A stretch of 64,000 bases of DNA from Legionella rubrilucens. Its GTDB lineage: Bacteria; Pseudomonadota; Gammaproteobacteria; Legionellales; Legionellaceae. This document shows, piece after piece, positions 1-9,177 of the stretch (the first letter of the stretch is position 1; the number at the start of each line of letters is the position of its first letter). A model generated the notes under the pieces. That model worked only from the letters and a program-made list of their open reading frames with translations. It searched no databases and was not told the origin of the DNA. Position numbers and translations under genes: made by a program. Where the stretch lies: NCBI RefSeq assembly GCF_001468125.1, contig NZ_LNYT01000006.1:62001-126000 (forward strand). The letters are read 5' to 3'.

Positions 1-1282
1 CGTCCTGGTGAGTAATCGCATCGCGTATGACAATGAAAGCACGCCAATCCGTGCCTGGATCCAGATCAATTAAGAATTTGGAAAAATTTTTGCCGGTGAT
101 GAGCTCACCCAGGCTCTGAAGCCGGCGCAGAGCGGCATGTAATCCAACCTTTTTTGAAATATCAAAGGCAGAATTTCGACAAATTAAATGAAGGTGCTGT
201 GGATCAGCTTCTTGCCATACCGGTATTTTCATTCGCGCATTGGTGTCGTGACTCAAATTCAATAATTTAATCAGACTGAAAATATCATTCAGGTAAGCAA
301 TAACGCATTTACTGACTGTCAATTCAGGTTTCGGAACTGCGACAGGCTTCTCAGGTGCGGTAAGAACCATACTTACCCCGTGAAAAAAATCCCTTAATGA
401 AGGAAGATCTTTTTCAACAATGGACAACGCAGCATAGGGAATGAGCAATTGCAAATCACCCGCTTCGGCGATCAAATGGACCGCGCTGTCAAACAATTGC
501 TTTGATTTTCCTTCACTTAACGAGGTGATTGTCTTCGCGGAAAAAGGTATGCTCGCCACTTTTTGCATGGACGGCTCAATCATGATGCCGCCAAGATGAT
601 CGAACGCAAGCCAATTAAACGATGATGCTTCAAGCACCTTATCAAATCTTTTTTTCAAATCCGGGGACAGTTTTTGAATCACGGAGCACATTTTGGATAT
701 CAGGATGCGGTTTTGTGCATCGCGTGTATCCTTTATAGCCTGGATTGCCAAACTGGAAAGCGTCTTAGGCATTTTTTTAAAGCGAGCAGCAATGTCATGG
801 TATTTGATCAGAAAATCAATCAATTTGATAAGGTACAGCACCCGTTCCGCATCGGTTGGGAGGGTCTCAACGGCCTGCTTTTCGAGAGAGGTATATTCCT
901 GCAAAAATTCAGGATGCTGGTCTTTCTCAAAAGAAGCAGTCGCCTTACGCTGTTTCATACCCATAATGCGATCGGCTTCCTCATCCTCTGCGCCGGCTGA
1001 AACCAGATGATAATAAAGATTAATATTGCCGTTATCCGCAACCAATCGTAATGGGCTGTGCGAATGCTGTTTCAAATTAACATTAATGGCGAGCGCTTGG
1101 CGATGGAGCAACAGTATTTTTATTAATTTCAAGCCTTCATTATCGTCTACCCCGCAATGCCGGCACGCCTGGTAAAATGCTTTGTCAAATTGATGCTCGG
1201 TCAGGAGTTTATAGATTGATTGACCATTGCTTACCTTACCAAAGTTAATTTTTTTAATGTCGAGCAATACTTCTTCAAACAT
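1..1282 (-). CDS. Ankyrin-like protein, C-terminus beyond window (partial)
   Basis: My own reading of the minus strand gives an uninterrupted frame of about 427 codons from an ATG at 1282 to the window edge, preceded by a GGGGTG ribosome site. Residues about 76-100 (SPLRLVADNGNINLYYHLVSAG) resemble an ankyrin repeat: a TPLxxA-like start, then a second helix and a turn. The rest is predicted mostly helical. Just before the edge is RDAITH, an R-x4-H motif of the kind found in HEPN domains. Ankyrin proteins are common among Legionella Dot/Icm effectors, which is family knowledge and not shown here. I do not recognise a specific family. The true C-terminus, where a secretion signal would lie, is missing. 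Confidence 0.7.
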   Translation of the reverse strand, partial: MFEEVLLDIKKINFGKVSNGQSIYKLLTEHQFDKAFYQACRHCGVDDNEGLKLIKILLLHRQALAINVNLKQHSHSPLRLVADNGNINLYYHLVSAGAEDEEADRIMGMKQRKATASFEKDQHPEFLQEYTSLEKQAVETLPTDAERVLYLIKLIDFLIKYHDIAARFKKMPKTLSSLAIQAIKDTRDAQNRILISKMCSVIQKLSPDLKKRFDKVLEASSFNWLAFDHLGGIMIEPSMQKVASIPFSAKTITSLSEGKSKQLFDSAVHLIAEAGDLQLLIPYAALSIVEKDLPSLRDFFHGVSMVLTAPEKPVAVPKPELTVSKCVIAYLNDIFSLIKLLNLSHDTNARMKIPVWQEADPQHLHLICRNSAFDISKKVGLHAALRRLQSLGELITGKNFSKFLIDLDPGTDWRAFIVIRDAITHQD

Positions 1283-1451
1283 GTTTCACCCCGATACTAC
1301 CATTAATACTGCTGCATTCTAGTGATGAAACATTAAGGCAAAATTAATATGAACAAAAACAAATCAATCTCTGGCGATGCCCGCCGCTTAAGCTTCCCAT
1401 AAGATTCAATTTGTACAATAGAGTCACTTTAAATTCATTATGATTTAAATC

Positions 1452-3296
1452 ATGCCCTTTAGTATTGACCTGAAAACCGTGCAACAAACCAAACAATGGA
1501 CTTTCAAGCACACCGAAGAAGCCCAGCGTCTACAAGCCCTTCTCGACCAAGGTGACCGCAAAGGTTATATCCAGCGGTTGCGTGAACTCAACGACAAGCA
1601 CAAGTTCACCCGCACACAGGGTAAAGTGTATGAGTTGTTTGATGAAGGGGAAATGATTCAGGTCCCCATCAAGTTTCAAGTCAAAAAATCAGTCATTACC
1701 TGGTCATTTATCGCCCCTTTCGATAAAACCCACCAATCCTTTCGCGATGAGGTTTTTAATACCGCCGCTAAAGCGCATGCCTGTGTTGCCAATTCCTGTG
1801 AAACGTATTACCGGGGTACCGACCACCTTCATTTAAAAGAAATGCACAGCTACGCTGAAGAAGCCTTTTTCAATCACAACCACTACCGTACAGCCAATGG
1901 CGGCCCCATTACCCCGGTTGAAGTGTATGAGCATCTATTTGGTTTTTACGCGCAGCAGGAAGGCAGAAAATTCATACCAACCCCGTGGGAAAGGGATAAC
2001 ATCATTTTAACCTTTGCTGTGTACTGGGCTCATTTTAATGCCGATATCCGCTATGTTGCGTTTTCTTTTCTTCCTCACGAAGGGGGAAGCGAACAGGTGC
2101 TTCATCAATTAAAAGAAATTGCGCGTATTGGACGATTAACACCCGATCAGGCTGAAAAAGAAATGGATGCTTTTTTTGACTCTGAGCATGGACAAAACAT
2201 GCTGCACCTTGCGAAGAATCACGACTTTCCCGATATCGAAAAAATCAAAGCGTTTATCACATCCAATTACCGCAAACTGTATAACAAGTACGCGCCAGCA
2301 ATTGAATTGGAAATTGCGTCCAATACGTCGATGGAATCCTACGCAATGGCATCGACAACGTCGTCGACATCCAGCAGCAGCCGCTCAAGTCCCAGAGACG
2401 AATACTTGGCGGGCCCCGATCAGGCCTTTGATGAAATTGACCACCTCGAATACGAAACCTTTGCTCGCGATTTGACGAAGCACTGCCAAAGCGTCAGGAA
2501 AGAACTGCTGCAGGATTTGGATCTGGTCGATTTCCGCAAGGGACTCATGCTTTATTATGCGCTGTGTACTGCCCAGAAATGCGCTTTAGCCTACCCTAAC
2601 GACAAGGGCATACGATTTCACAAGGACTTTTTAACCAACGAGCTCATTGAGCAAATGCTGGATGAATTGCCCTGCCTGAAACCGGGTGCATCATCTGTTC
2701 CGGGAAGCGATTCGTTGAATAAACTGGTTAACTGGATCAAAGAGGCACCGCCTGAGCTTGAAGCATGGATTAATTGGGTTCGTGTGAATGGCTCACGCGG
2801 TCTGGGTGCAGAAATAGGCGGAGTTCGCTCAAAATCAGGTCAAGTGGATCTCAGTCAGGCCATTCCCAAGGAAGACCGAAAGGCTTCTGACAATGTGGCA
2901 GAAATTGATTTTGAAAAAGTGGACCTACGAGAGGTTTTCTCTCCTCGCTCCTATTCATCCAAGGACGAAATCGAGGAGAGTCAGATTGATCCCGACGCCG
3001 AGGTATTGATTGATCAGCTCAACCGATATCTGCTGGACACGGTGAACCAACGATTAATCTCTTCCTCGCAACCGATGGAACCGTTTAAATCCAAAATTCA
3101 AATTATCGAATTGGCCTTGTCCGTGTTAAAGAACAAAGATGATGTCAAAAAACTCATCAGCTTGTCCACCTCTGAATTGGAGTGGAAAGCTTCTTCTACT
3201 GGCTTTAAAAGCAAACTGGAAAATCTCATTGAGGATGTGATTCGCATTAAGTCTACGACATCACAGAGTGAGTTGGTTGTAAATATAAAACTGTAA
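1452..3296 (+). CDS. Hypothetical protein, 614 aa, candidate Dot/Icm effector
   Basis: Long intact frame starting with ATG at 1452. I do not recognise the family. The first 300 residues are a mixed, His- and aromatic-rich domain (for example HLHLKEMHSYAEEAFF around residue 125). A Ser/Thr-rich low-complexity linker (MASTTSSTSSSSRSS) follows at about residues 298-313, then a second, mainly helical, acidic domain to the end. There is no signal peptide and no clear membrane segment. This two-domain layout with a Ser-rich linker, beside other orphan genes, fits a translocated effector, but nothing in the sequence proves it. The C-terminus (SELVVNIKL) has no acidic block. Confidence 0.75.
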   Translation: MPFSIDLKTVQQTKQWTFKHTEEAQRLQALLDQGDRKGYIQRLRELNDKHKFTRTQGKVYELFDEGEMIQVPIKFQVKKSVITWSFIAPFDKTHQSFRDEVFNTAAKAHACVANSCETYYRGTDHLHLKEMHSYAEEAFFNHNHYRTANGGPITPVEVYEHLFGFYAQQEGRKFIPTPWERDNIILTFAVYWAHFNADIRYVAFSFLPHEGGSEQVLHQLKEIARIGRLTPDQAEKEMDAFFDSEHGQNMLHLAKNHDFPDIEKIKAFITSNYRKLYNKYAPAIELEIASNTSMESYAMASTTSSTSSSSRSSPRDEYLAGPDQAFDEIDHLEYETFARDLTKHCQSVRKELLQDLDLVDFRKGLMLYYALCTAQKCALAYPNDKGIRFHKDFLTNELIEQMLDELPCLKPGASSVPGSDSLNKLVNWIKEAPPELEAWINWVRVNGSRGLGAEIGGVRSKSGQVDLSQAIPKEDRKASDNVAEIDFEKVDLREVFSPRSYSSKDEIEESQIDPDAEVLIDQLNRYLLDTVNQRLISSSQPMEPFKSKIQIIELALSVLKNKDDVKKLISLSTSELEWKASSTGFKSKLENLIEDVIRIKSTTSQSELVVNIKL

Positions 3297-3364
3297 CCTT
3301 GCCATGGTAGTATCCCTTCGTTTTTTTTGCTAAAGTAGCGCAAATTTAAATCATTATATGAATT

Positions 3365-4327
3365 ATGCCGAAAAATGAGGGGAACTCCCACGAAAAACAA
3401 TCCGTGCCGACGGGTGGCGCCAGCTGCAAACAATCAGAGCCTGAAAAAGAAAACGTCGATGCCTATGCAAAAAAACTGCAATGGCTTGCCTTGGGCAACG
3501 GCAGTTACAATCGGGTATGGCGCTCAACGGAACCGGATAGAGCAGGGCTTTATCGGGTCCTTAAGTATCCCCTGCTTTCTAACGACTCCTGCGTCAATGC
3601 CTTAAGTCATAATCAGAGAGGCGTAAGGCTCTGGAATGAAATTAATTCGCCATCCCGGACCGGCCTGCCTGAGGCCATAACCAGTCAATCAGGCTGGATA
3701 GCTCCCTACATTGCTAATACACGCCCAGCCACCGACGAAGAGACCGCCAATAAAGTGGTAGAAGTGTATCAGGCTACCCGACGCATAGTGCTGGATGCGG
3801 CAACCCGTGGCAATGTATTAACCCGTCTGGATACGGGAGAGGTCATTGTGGTTGACGTTGACTTGGCACTGAACCTGCGCAATTCCACTGCCAGCCTGAA
3901 CTTTGCCGAGAATCTGCATGAGCGTTTTCAAAATTACTGGAATGATCTCGATTTAAACAAAAACATGCCGAACACATTGGAGGTTACTCGAAACCTGATT
4001 TTTCTTGAAGAGCAGTTACCAAGCAGAGACATTGATGTACTGATTTACGAAAATCATCTCACCCTGACCACCCTTAAGTCATTAAGCTGGTTAAGAAGAC
4101 ATAATAAGCCACTGACTCCGGGATTGTTTCTTAAGCTTTCAACACTCCGCCAGGCTGACATTGAGATCAGCGACATCCTATTTGAAAGCCTGACCAGCAT
4201 TAATGAAGAAAAACAAAAAGGAAAGGAAAAAGAAAAGAAATCAGGAGCATATCCCTTTTTCATGCACGCCAACCAGGCCGCTATTCAAAACGAGCAAGGT
4301 AATCCAGAAACCAAACTGGCTTGCTAG
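3365..4327 (+). CDS. Kinase-like protein, candidate Dot/Icm effector
   Basis: 320 residues. Residues 43-52 (LGNGSYNRVW) look like a kinase glycine-rich loop, and Lys67 in RVLKYPL is placed like the ATP-binding lysine. Asp144 and Asn150 in LDAATRGNVL resemble a catalytic loop, though the D-to-N spacing is one residue longer than usual. DVD at 164-166 sits where a DFG-type metal-binding motif belongs. From memory, Legionella has several effectors with the pattern GNVL followed by VDVDLAL. The C-terminal 50 residues include a Lys/Glu-rich stretch (EEKQKGKEKEKK) and end in PETKLAC. No signal peptide is present. It is probably transcribed apart from the preceding gene. Kinase activity is an inference from motifs only. 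Confidence 0.65.
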   Translation: MPKNEGNSHEKQSVPTGGASCKQSEPEKENVDAYAKKLQWLALGNGSYNRVWRSTEPDRAGLYRVLKYPLLSNDSCVNALSHNQRGVRLWNEINSPSRTGLPEAITSQSGWIAPYIANTRPATDEETANKVVEVYQATRRIVLDAATRGNVLTRLDTGEVIVVDVDLALNLRNSTASLNFAENLHERFQNYWNDLDLNKNMPNTLEVTRNLIFLEEQLPSRDIDVLIYENHLTLTTLKSLSWLRRHNKPLTPGLFLKLSTLRQADIEISDILFESLTSINEEKQKGKEKEKKSGAYPFFMHANQAAIQNEQGNPETKLAC

Positions 4328-4432
4328 TGTAAGATGGCTTGCGTAAACTCTCCACTTGTTGCGAGTGCTCGTCTGCGGACGCACTCATGAAAGACACTAT
4401 AAAAATAAAGGTCATTGTTATACGATATTTCA

Positions 4433-4462
4433 TTAGACTCTATGTAATGAATTATTTATAAT
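4433..4462 (+). promoter_or_regulatory. Predicted sigma-70 promoter for the 4551 gene
   Basis: TTAGAC at 4433-4438 and a perfect TATAAT at 4457-4462 are separated by 18 bases. They lie about 90 bases upstream of the ATG at 4551, in an AT-rich gap of 223 bases between two plus-strand genes. Confidence 0.45.
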
Positions 4463-4550
4463 TGTGGCGTTTATTTGTTCTTAGAATTCAAATAGATAGA
4501 TTCATGCTTTATTTATCAGCAGTTAAGCGACCTAAAGGAAAGGATACGAA

Positions 4551-5108
4551 ATGGGATATTCAGACACAGAATCATCAGACAACGAGCAAGGAATTACGTT
4601 TCTTACTCCTTCTGCTTTCTATCCGTTACCGGATCATCATAAAGATCGCATTCAACCGCCGACACGGACTCTCCCCACGCGAGGGACAAAAGCAGAGGCA
4701 GCTCCTGATAAATTAACCGGGCAACTCTTTGTTGCCATAGCCAATGGGATTACAAGTTATAACAATAAAGAGAAGCGGCAAGGCATTGATAACGGCTATC
4801 TCACCTTGTTTCGGCATGGTCATTATGGAGTAAAAAAGGCAGACAAATTAGAAAAAAGCCTCTCCCAAAAATCATACGGTGAAATGCTTAACCTGCTGGA
4901 CGACTTTTTTAATTCATCGAATACTCACTACAACAACCATTCACTTGCTCTTTATTTATTGGACAAACTCAACGAGTTTTCGAAAACGCTGGACTCCGCT
5001 TACCAGCCTGAAACAGGCAGCATGGCATGGCCTTCCATACTAATGCACCTTAAAAAGTATGAGCAGGCGGACGAGTGCCTGAGCGTTGAGATAAAATCCA
5101 CACTCTAG
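4551..5108 (+). CDS. Small hypothetical protein with FRHGxxG motif
   Basis: 185 residues, ATG preceded by AAAGGAAAGGA. I do not recognise a named family. The N-terminal 50 residues are polar and Pro/Thr-rich and probably disordered. A helical domain follows from about residue 55. It contains YLTLFRHGHYGVKKADKL, a motif that reminds me, from memory only, of short helical domains in other Legionella hypothetical proteins. There is no signal peptide or membrane segment. The gene ends 9 bases before the dehydrogenase gene at 5118, so the two may share a transcript, although they look functionally unrelated. A candidate effector by context only. Confidence 0.65.
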   Translation: MGYSDTESSDNEQGITFLTPSAFYPLPDHHKDRIQPPTRTLPTRGTKAEAAPDKLTGQLFVAIANGITSYNNKEKRQGIDNGYLTLFRHGHYGVKKADKLEKSLSQKSYGEMLNLLDDFFNSSNTHYNNHSLALYLLDKLNEFSKTLDSAYQPETGSMAWPSILMHLKKYEQADECLSVEIKSTL

Positions 5109-5117
5109 GGGTAAGCG

Positions 5118-5888
5118 ATGTCGAGTCTGAAAAACAAAATTATCCTGATTACGGGTGCCTCCAGCGGCATTGGCGAAGCCTGCGCCCGGCTTTTTGCTTC
5201 ACAAGGGGCGCAATTGATTCTGACGGCCCGCCGAGTGGACAGGCTTAAAGCCCTGGCAACGCAATTACAAAGCGAGTATGGCATTGCGCATCATGTTCAT
5301 GGTCTGGATGTCAGCGATCCCGTCGCTGTCAAAACCTTTGTGGAAACCTTGCCCATGACCTGGCAAGGCATTGATGTATTGCTCAATAACGCAGGACTTG
5401 CCTTAAGCAGCGATCCGGTTCAGCAAGGCGTAATCGACAATTGGGAAACCATGATCGACACCAACGTCAAGGGGCTTCTTTACATGACTCGTCATGTTCT
5501 GCCCGGGATGTTGAAACGGCAGCAAGGGCATATTGTGAATATTGGCTCCATTGCAGGCCAGGAGATCTATCCCAACGGCAATGTGTATTGTGCGAGCAAG
5601 CATGCGGTCAGAGCCCTGTCCAAATCTATACGCCTTGACTTGATGGGCAGTCCCATTCGAGTCAGCGAAATTGCGCCCGGTGCGGTTGAAACGGAATTCA
5701 GTCTTGTCCGTTGGCAAGACGCGGAACGGGCGAAAACCTTTTATCAGGACTTTACCCCGCTTTCGGCGAAAGACGTCGCTGATGCCGTTTTCTATTGTAT
5801 TTCCGCGCCGCCACACGTCAACATTGCCGAAATCACTATTCTGCCCACCGACCAGCGGTCAGCCAATCACATTCATCGCAGAAAATAA
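5118..5888 (+). CDS. ydfG: SDR-family oxidoreductase, YdfG-like
   Basis: 256-residue classical short-chain dehydrogenase. The Rossmann nucleotide loop TGASSGIG is at residues 12-19 and the NNAG motif at about 90-93. The catalytic residues are Ser144, Tyr157 and Lys161 (YCASK). An Arg pair after strand 2 (TARRVDRL) suggests NADP(H) preference. The overall sequence matches the YdfG type, NADP-dependent 3-hydroxy acid / serine dehydrogenases of the cytosol. The substrate cannot be told from sequence. The gene is preceded by GGGG a few bases before the ATG and sits between an orphan gene and the type I secretion locus. Confidence 0.88.
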   Translation: MSSLKNKIILITGASSGIGEACARLFASQGAQLILTARRVDRLKALATQLQSEYGIAHHVHGLDVSDPVAVKTFVETLPMTWQGIDVLLNNAGLALSSDPVQQGVIDNWETMIDTNVKGLLYMTRHVLPGMLKRQQGHIVNIGSIAGQEIYPNGNVYCASKHAVRALSKSIRLDLMGSPIRVSEIAPGAVETEFSLVRWQDAERAKTFYQDFTPLSAKDVADAVFYCISAPPHVNIAEITILPTDQRSANHIHRRK

Positions 5889-6034
5889 CATCCTCTGACG
5901 ACGCAAGCGTCTTTCTGTTTTCTGAATGACGACGGCAAGGCCCTGGGCGGATTCCTCACCAGGCAAGCAGGGAATAACATTTTTTATACAGTAGTCTATA
6001 GTTATTACATAATTCTCACGTTTGTCCGTTGTAC

Positions 6035-7750
6035 ATGGCCCCAAAAGAAAAACACCCATTGAAACAGACCTTTGAGGCCAGCAAAAGTGCATTCATTTAT
6101 GTTGGGCTTTTCAGTCTTTTTATCAATGTCCTCATGCTCACAACCCCTCTCTACATGATGCAGGTTTTTGACCGGGTACTTACGAGCTATAGTTACGATA
6201 CCCTGATCTATTTAACCTTGATTGCAGTATTGGCTCTTCTTATTTTAAGCCTGCTGGATGCAATCAGAACCTACATTATTATCCATGTCAGTGTCTGGTT
6301 TGAGCAGAAGTTGTCACCGCCTGCCCTGGCGCTCAGTCCTGACCAGATTCTTCTTGGCAATACCTATCCCGAACATGCCTTGCGGGATATTGCCGCAGTT
6401 AAGCAGTTTATTGGCGGCTCTGCCGTTTTTACCTTTTTTGATTCACCCTGGGTGCCCGTCTATCTCATCGTTATCTTTATGCTCGATCCTGTCTTGGGCT
6501 GGATCTCGACGACAGGGGCTCTCATTCTTTTTTTATGCGCGCTGCTCAATGAACTGTGCACCCGGAAACTGTTGCGTGATGCCAGTGAGATGGCGATAAG
6601 CACGCAACAGGAAATGGCAGCCAGTTTACGTAATGCCGAAGCCATTCAGGCCATGGGCATGTTGCCTGCCCTAATCAGCGCCTGGCACAAGAACAATGAA
6701 ACGATTCTCAATTTCCAGATTAAGTCCAGCAAAATTTCCGGCAATATTCTAGCCCTGAGTAAATTTATCCGCTCTTCTCTGCAAATTTTTATCCTGGGTG
6801 TGGGCGCTTACCTGGTTTTAACCAATCGCATCACCTCCGGAATGATGATTGCCGGCTCCATTTTAATGTCGCGTGCCTTAGCGCCGGTTGAGCAAGCCAT
6901 CAGTGCCTGGAAACAATACCAAAGCGCAAAACATGCCATTGACAGGCTTAAACCCCATCTGGCTTTTCAGTCGCAACGTTTAAGCGGTATTCAATTGCCT
7001 GCACCCAAAGGCTATTTGTCCATTGAAAATCTCTATTACATGCCGCCTGCCCTTCAGAAATTCGTGATCAACGGCATCAATCTCCACATCAAGGCCGGGG
7101 AAATGGCTGCTCTCATTGGTCCCTCGGCCGCAGGAAAATCAACGCTTGCCCGACTGATTGCCGGGGTTTTAAAACCCAATAACGGCAGTGTAAGACTGGA
7201 TACCGCCGATGTCTATCAATGGGAACGAACCGATTTTGGCCGATACGTGGGTTACCTGCCCCAGGACATTGAATTATTCAATGGCAGTGTGAAAGAAAAC
7301 ATCGCCCGCATGGGAACAATCAACGATGCCGCCGTCATTAAAGCAGCAAAACAGGCTGGCTGCCATGAGCTCATTCTCAGGCTCCCTCAAGGATATGATA
7401 CGGTGATTCACCGCAACAGCTTTGGTTTATCCGGAGGGCAACGTCAACGCATTGCTTTAGCCCGGGCCTTATATGGGGATCCGCAGCTTGTAATTCTCGA
7501 TGAACCCAATTCCAATTTGGACAGTGACGGTGAGCTGGCACTTCTTAATGCCCTGCAGGAATTAAAGCGTCGTCAGGCCACAGTGATCCTCATCGCCCAT
7601 CGTCCCCACGTCATTCATTTTGTTGATACTCTGGTTGTCCTTAATGAAGGCAAAATTCAATTCTCCGGTCCCCGCGATCAGATACTGAATAAGCTTAAAG
7701 AATTAGCCGCCGCTCAGGCTGACGCATCCTCTCAGTCCAAGGGGAATTAA
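6035..7750 (+). CDS. Type I secretion ABC transporter (permease plus ATPase)
   Basis: 571 residues from ATG 6035; a TTG at 6029 is a possible earlier start. The N-terminal half has several membrane helices typical of the PrtD/AprD exporter class, with no C39 peptidase domain. The C-terminal half is an ABC ATPase with Walker A GPSAAGKST (about residue 361), the signature LSGGQRQR (about 465) and Walker B LVILDEP (about 485). It would sit in the inner membrane and drive one-step export of the RTX protein encoded downstream. Its stop shares one base with the next start (TAATG), so the two are translationally coupled. No TolC-type outer-membrane gene is nearby, so one must be supplied from elsewhere. 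Confidence 0.93.
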   Translation: MAPKEKHPLKQTFEASKSAFIYVGLFSLFINVLMLTTPLYMMQVFDRVLTSYSYDTLIYLTLIAVLALLILSLLDAIRTYIIIHVSVWFEQKLSPPALALSPDQILLGNTYPEHALRDIAAVKQFIGGSAVFTFFDSPWVPVYLIVIFMLDPVLGWISTTGALILFLCALLNELCTRKLLRDASEMAISTQQEMAASLRNAEAIQAMGMLPALISAWHKNNETILNFQIKSSKISGNILALSKFIRSSLQIFILGVGAYLVLTNRITSGMMIAGSILMSRALAPVEQAISAWKQYQSAKHAIDRLKPHLAFQSQRLSGIQLPAPKGYLSIENLYYMPPALQKFVINGINLHIKAGEMAALIGPSAAGKSTLARLIAGVLKPNNGSVRLDTADVYQWERTDFGRYVGYLPQDIELFNGSVKENIARMGTINDAAVIKAAKQAGCHELILRLPQGYDTVIHRNSFGLSGGQRQRIALARALYGDPQLVILDEPNSNLDSDGELALLNALQELKRRQATVILIAHRPHVIHFVDTLVVLNEGKIQFSGPRDQILNKLKELAAAQADASSQSKGN

Positions 7751-9066
7751 TGGACACTAACCAACTACCGCAAACTCCGGAAAAACCTGCCATAAGCAAC
7801 GTGATTAAAGCAGGGCTTTCGATTCTTTTGTTTTTTATTGGCGGATTTCTCTTATGGTCCTTACTGTTCCATCTAGATGCCGCTGCCGTAGCGCAGGGCA
7901 AACTGGTGGTAGAATATGAACGCAAAACCATTCAGCACATGGAAGGCGGCATCATAAAAACCATTTATATTAATGAAGGCTCTGTGGTTAAAGCCAACAC
8001 GCCCCTCATTCAATTGGACGACACACAGGCTAAAGCCACACTGGATTTATTACAGGGGCAACTGTATGAAAATTTAGCCGCGGAGGCACGCATTTTTGCC
8101 GAACTCAATAATGAAAAGCAAGTCCATTATCCCGCGCAATTACAGAAGGTAGCCCATGATCCTAAAGTAAAAAAAATCATTGAAGGCCAAAACAAATTAT
8201 TTATCGCCCGTAACAAAAGTTATGAAGGACAAAGCAAAATTTTAAATGAGCGAATCGAGGAATATAAAAAAGAAATCAGCAGCCTTGATGCTCAGGTGAT
8301 CGCCAATAACGAACAGCTCAAATTGATTGAAGAGGAGATCAAGGCCGTACAATACCTGGAGGAAAGGAAGTTAATTGATAAACCGCGGTTGCTGGCGCTT
8401 AAACGCGAAGCCGCGCGTTTAACCGGTGATCGCGGAGAACACCTGGGTTTAATTGCCAAAGCCCATCAGGGCATAGGCGAAATTCAGTCGCAACTGTTTA
8501 CCATGATTGAAACCCGCCGCAAGGATTTATTGGAAGAACTCCGCGAAGTGCAACAAAAGCTTGCCGACCTGACGGAAAAATGCAAAGCAGCCGAAGATGT
8601 TTTAAAACGAACATTGATTACAGCACCGCAATCAGGTACTGTCATTGGCCTAAAAAAACACACCTCGGGCGGCGTCATTACCCCGGGACAAGACATCCTT
8701 GACATTATCCCGTCGGGTGATCAACTCATTGTTGAAGCTCAGATTGAACCACTGGACATTAATTCAGTTAAACCGGGCTTAACGGCGAAAGTCAGGCTTG
8801 TCGCTTTCAAGCAGAGAAATACGCCCCTGGTTGAGGGTATCGTGACTCAGGTGTCCCCCGATGTCTTCGAAGACCAGGCAACTAAAAAGCAATTTTACAA
8901 AGCCCGCATCATCCTTAACAAAGATGAACTCAATAAACTTAAACACGTTGCTCTCTATCCCGGCATGCCGGTTCAGGTGATGATTATTATTGAAAAAAGG
9001 ACCGCATTTAATTATTTCATTACCCCGCTTCATGACAGTTTTGAGCGGGCATTCCACGAAGAGTGA
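7750..9066 (+). CDS. HlyD-family type I secretion periplasmic adaptor
   Basis: 438 residues. A single membrane anchor spans about residues 21-41, followed by the lipoyl half-motif (MEGGIIKTIYINEGSVVKANT), a long coiled coil (about 110-290), the second lipoyl half (ITAPQSGTVIGL) and a beta-barrel domain. This is the PrtE/HlyD membrane-fusion architecture that links the inner-membrane exporter to TolC. It overlaps the ABC gene by one base. The downstream RTX gene begins 112 bases later with its own promoter. The final residues are aromatic and charged rather than a standard tail, which is unremarkable for the family. Confidence 0.93.
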   Translation: MDTNQLPQTPEKPAISNVIKAGLSILLFFIGGFLLWSLLFHLDAAAVAQGKLVVEYERKTIQHMEGGIIKTIYINEGSVVKANTPLIQLDDTQAKATLDLLQGQLYENLAAEARIFAELNNEKQVHYPAQLQKVAHDPKVKKIIEGQNKLFIARNKSYEGQSKILNERIEEYKKEISSLDAQVIANNEQLKLIEEEIKAVQYLEERKLIDKPRLLALKREAARLTGDRGEHLGLIAKAHQGIGEIQSQLFTMIETRRKDLLEELREVQQKLADLTEKCKAAEDVLKRTLITAPQSGTVIGLKKHTSGGVITPGQDILDIIPSGDQLIVEAQIEPLDINSVKPGLTAKVRLVAFKQRNTPLVEGIVTQVSPDVFEDQATKKQFYKARIILNKDELNKLKHVALYPGMPVQVMIIIEKRTAFNYFITPLHDSFERAFHEE

Positions 9067-9119
9067 TGATGTAAAGACCGTCTGTAAAAACCATGCCTGG
9101 ATTCATTTTTGCAATCTTC

Positions 9120-9147
9120 TTGATTAAAATTTATACAATACTATACT
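9120..9147 (+). promoter_or_regulatory. Predicted promoter of the RTX gene
   Basis: TTGATT at 9120-9125 and TATACT at 9142-9147, spacing 16 bases. The start codon at 9178 is preceded by AGAGGTG at 9166-9172. This suggests that the secreted protein can be expressed separately from its exporter. Confidence 0.5.
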
Positions 9148-9177
9148 TTAATTTGTCTTAGTTGTAGAGGTGTAGCC

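Noticed and set aside
5897-5920. Small hairpin GACG-CAAG-CGTC followed by TTTCTGTTTT after the ydfG-like gene
   Set aside because: A four-base stem is too weak to call as a terminator.
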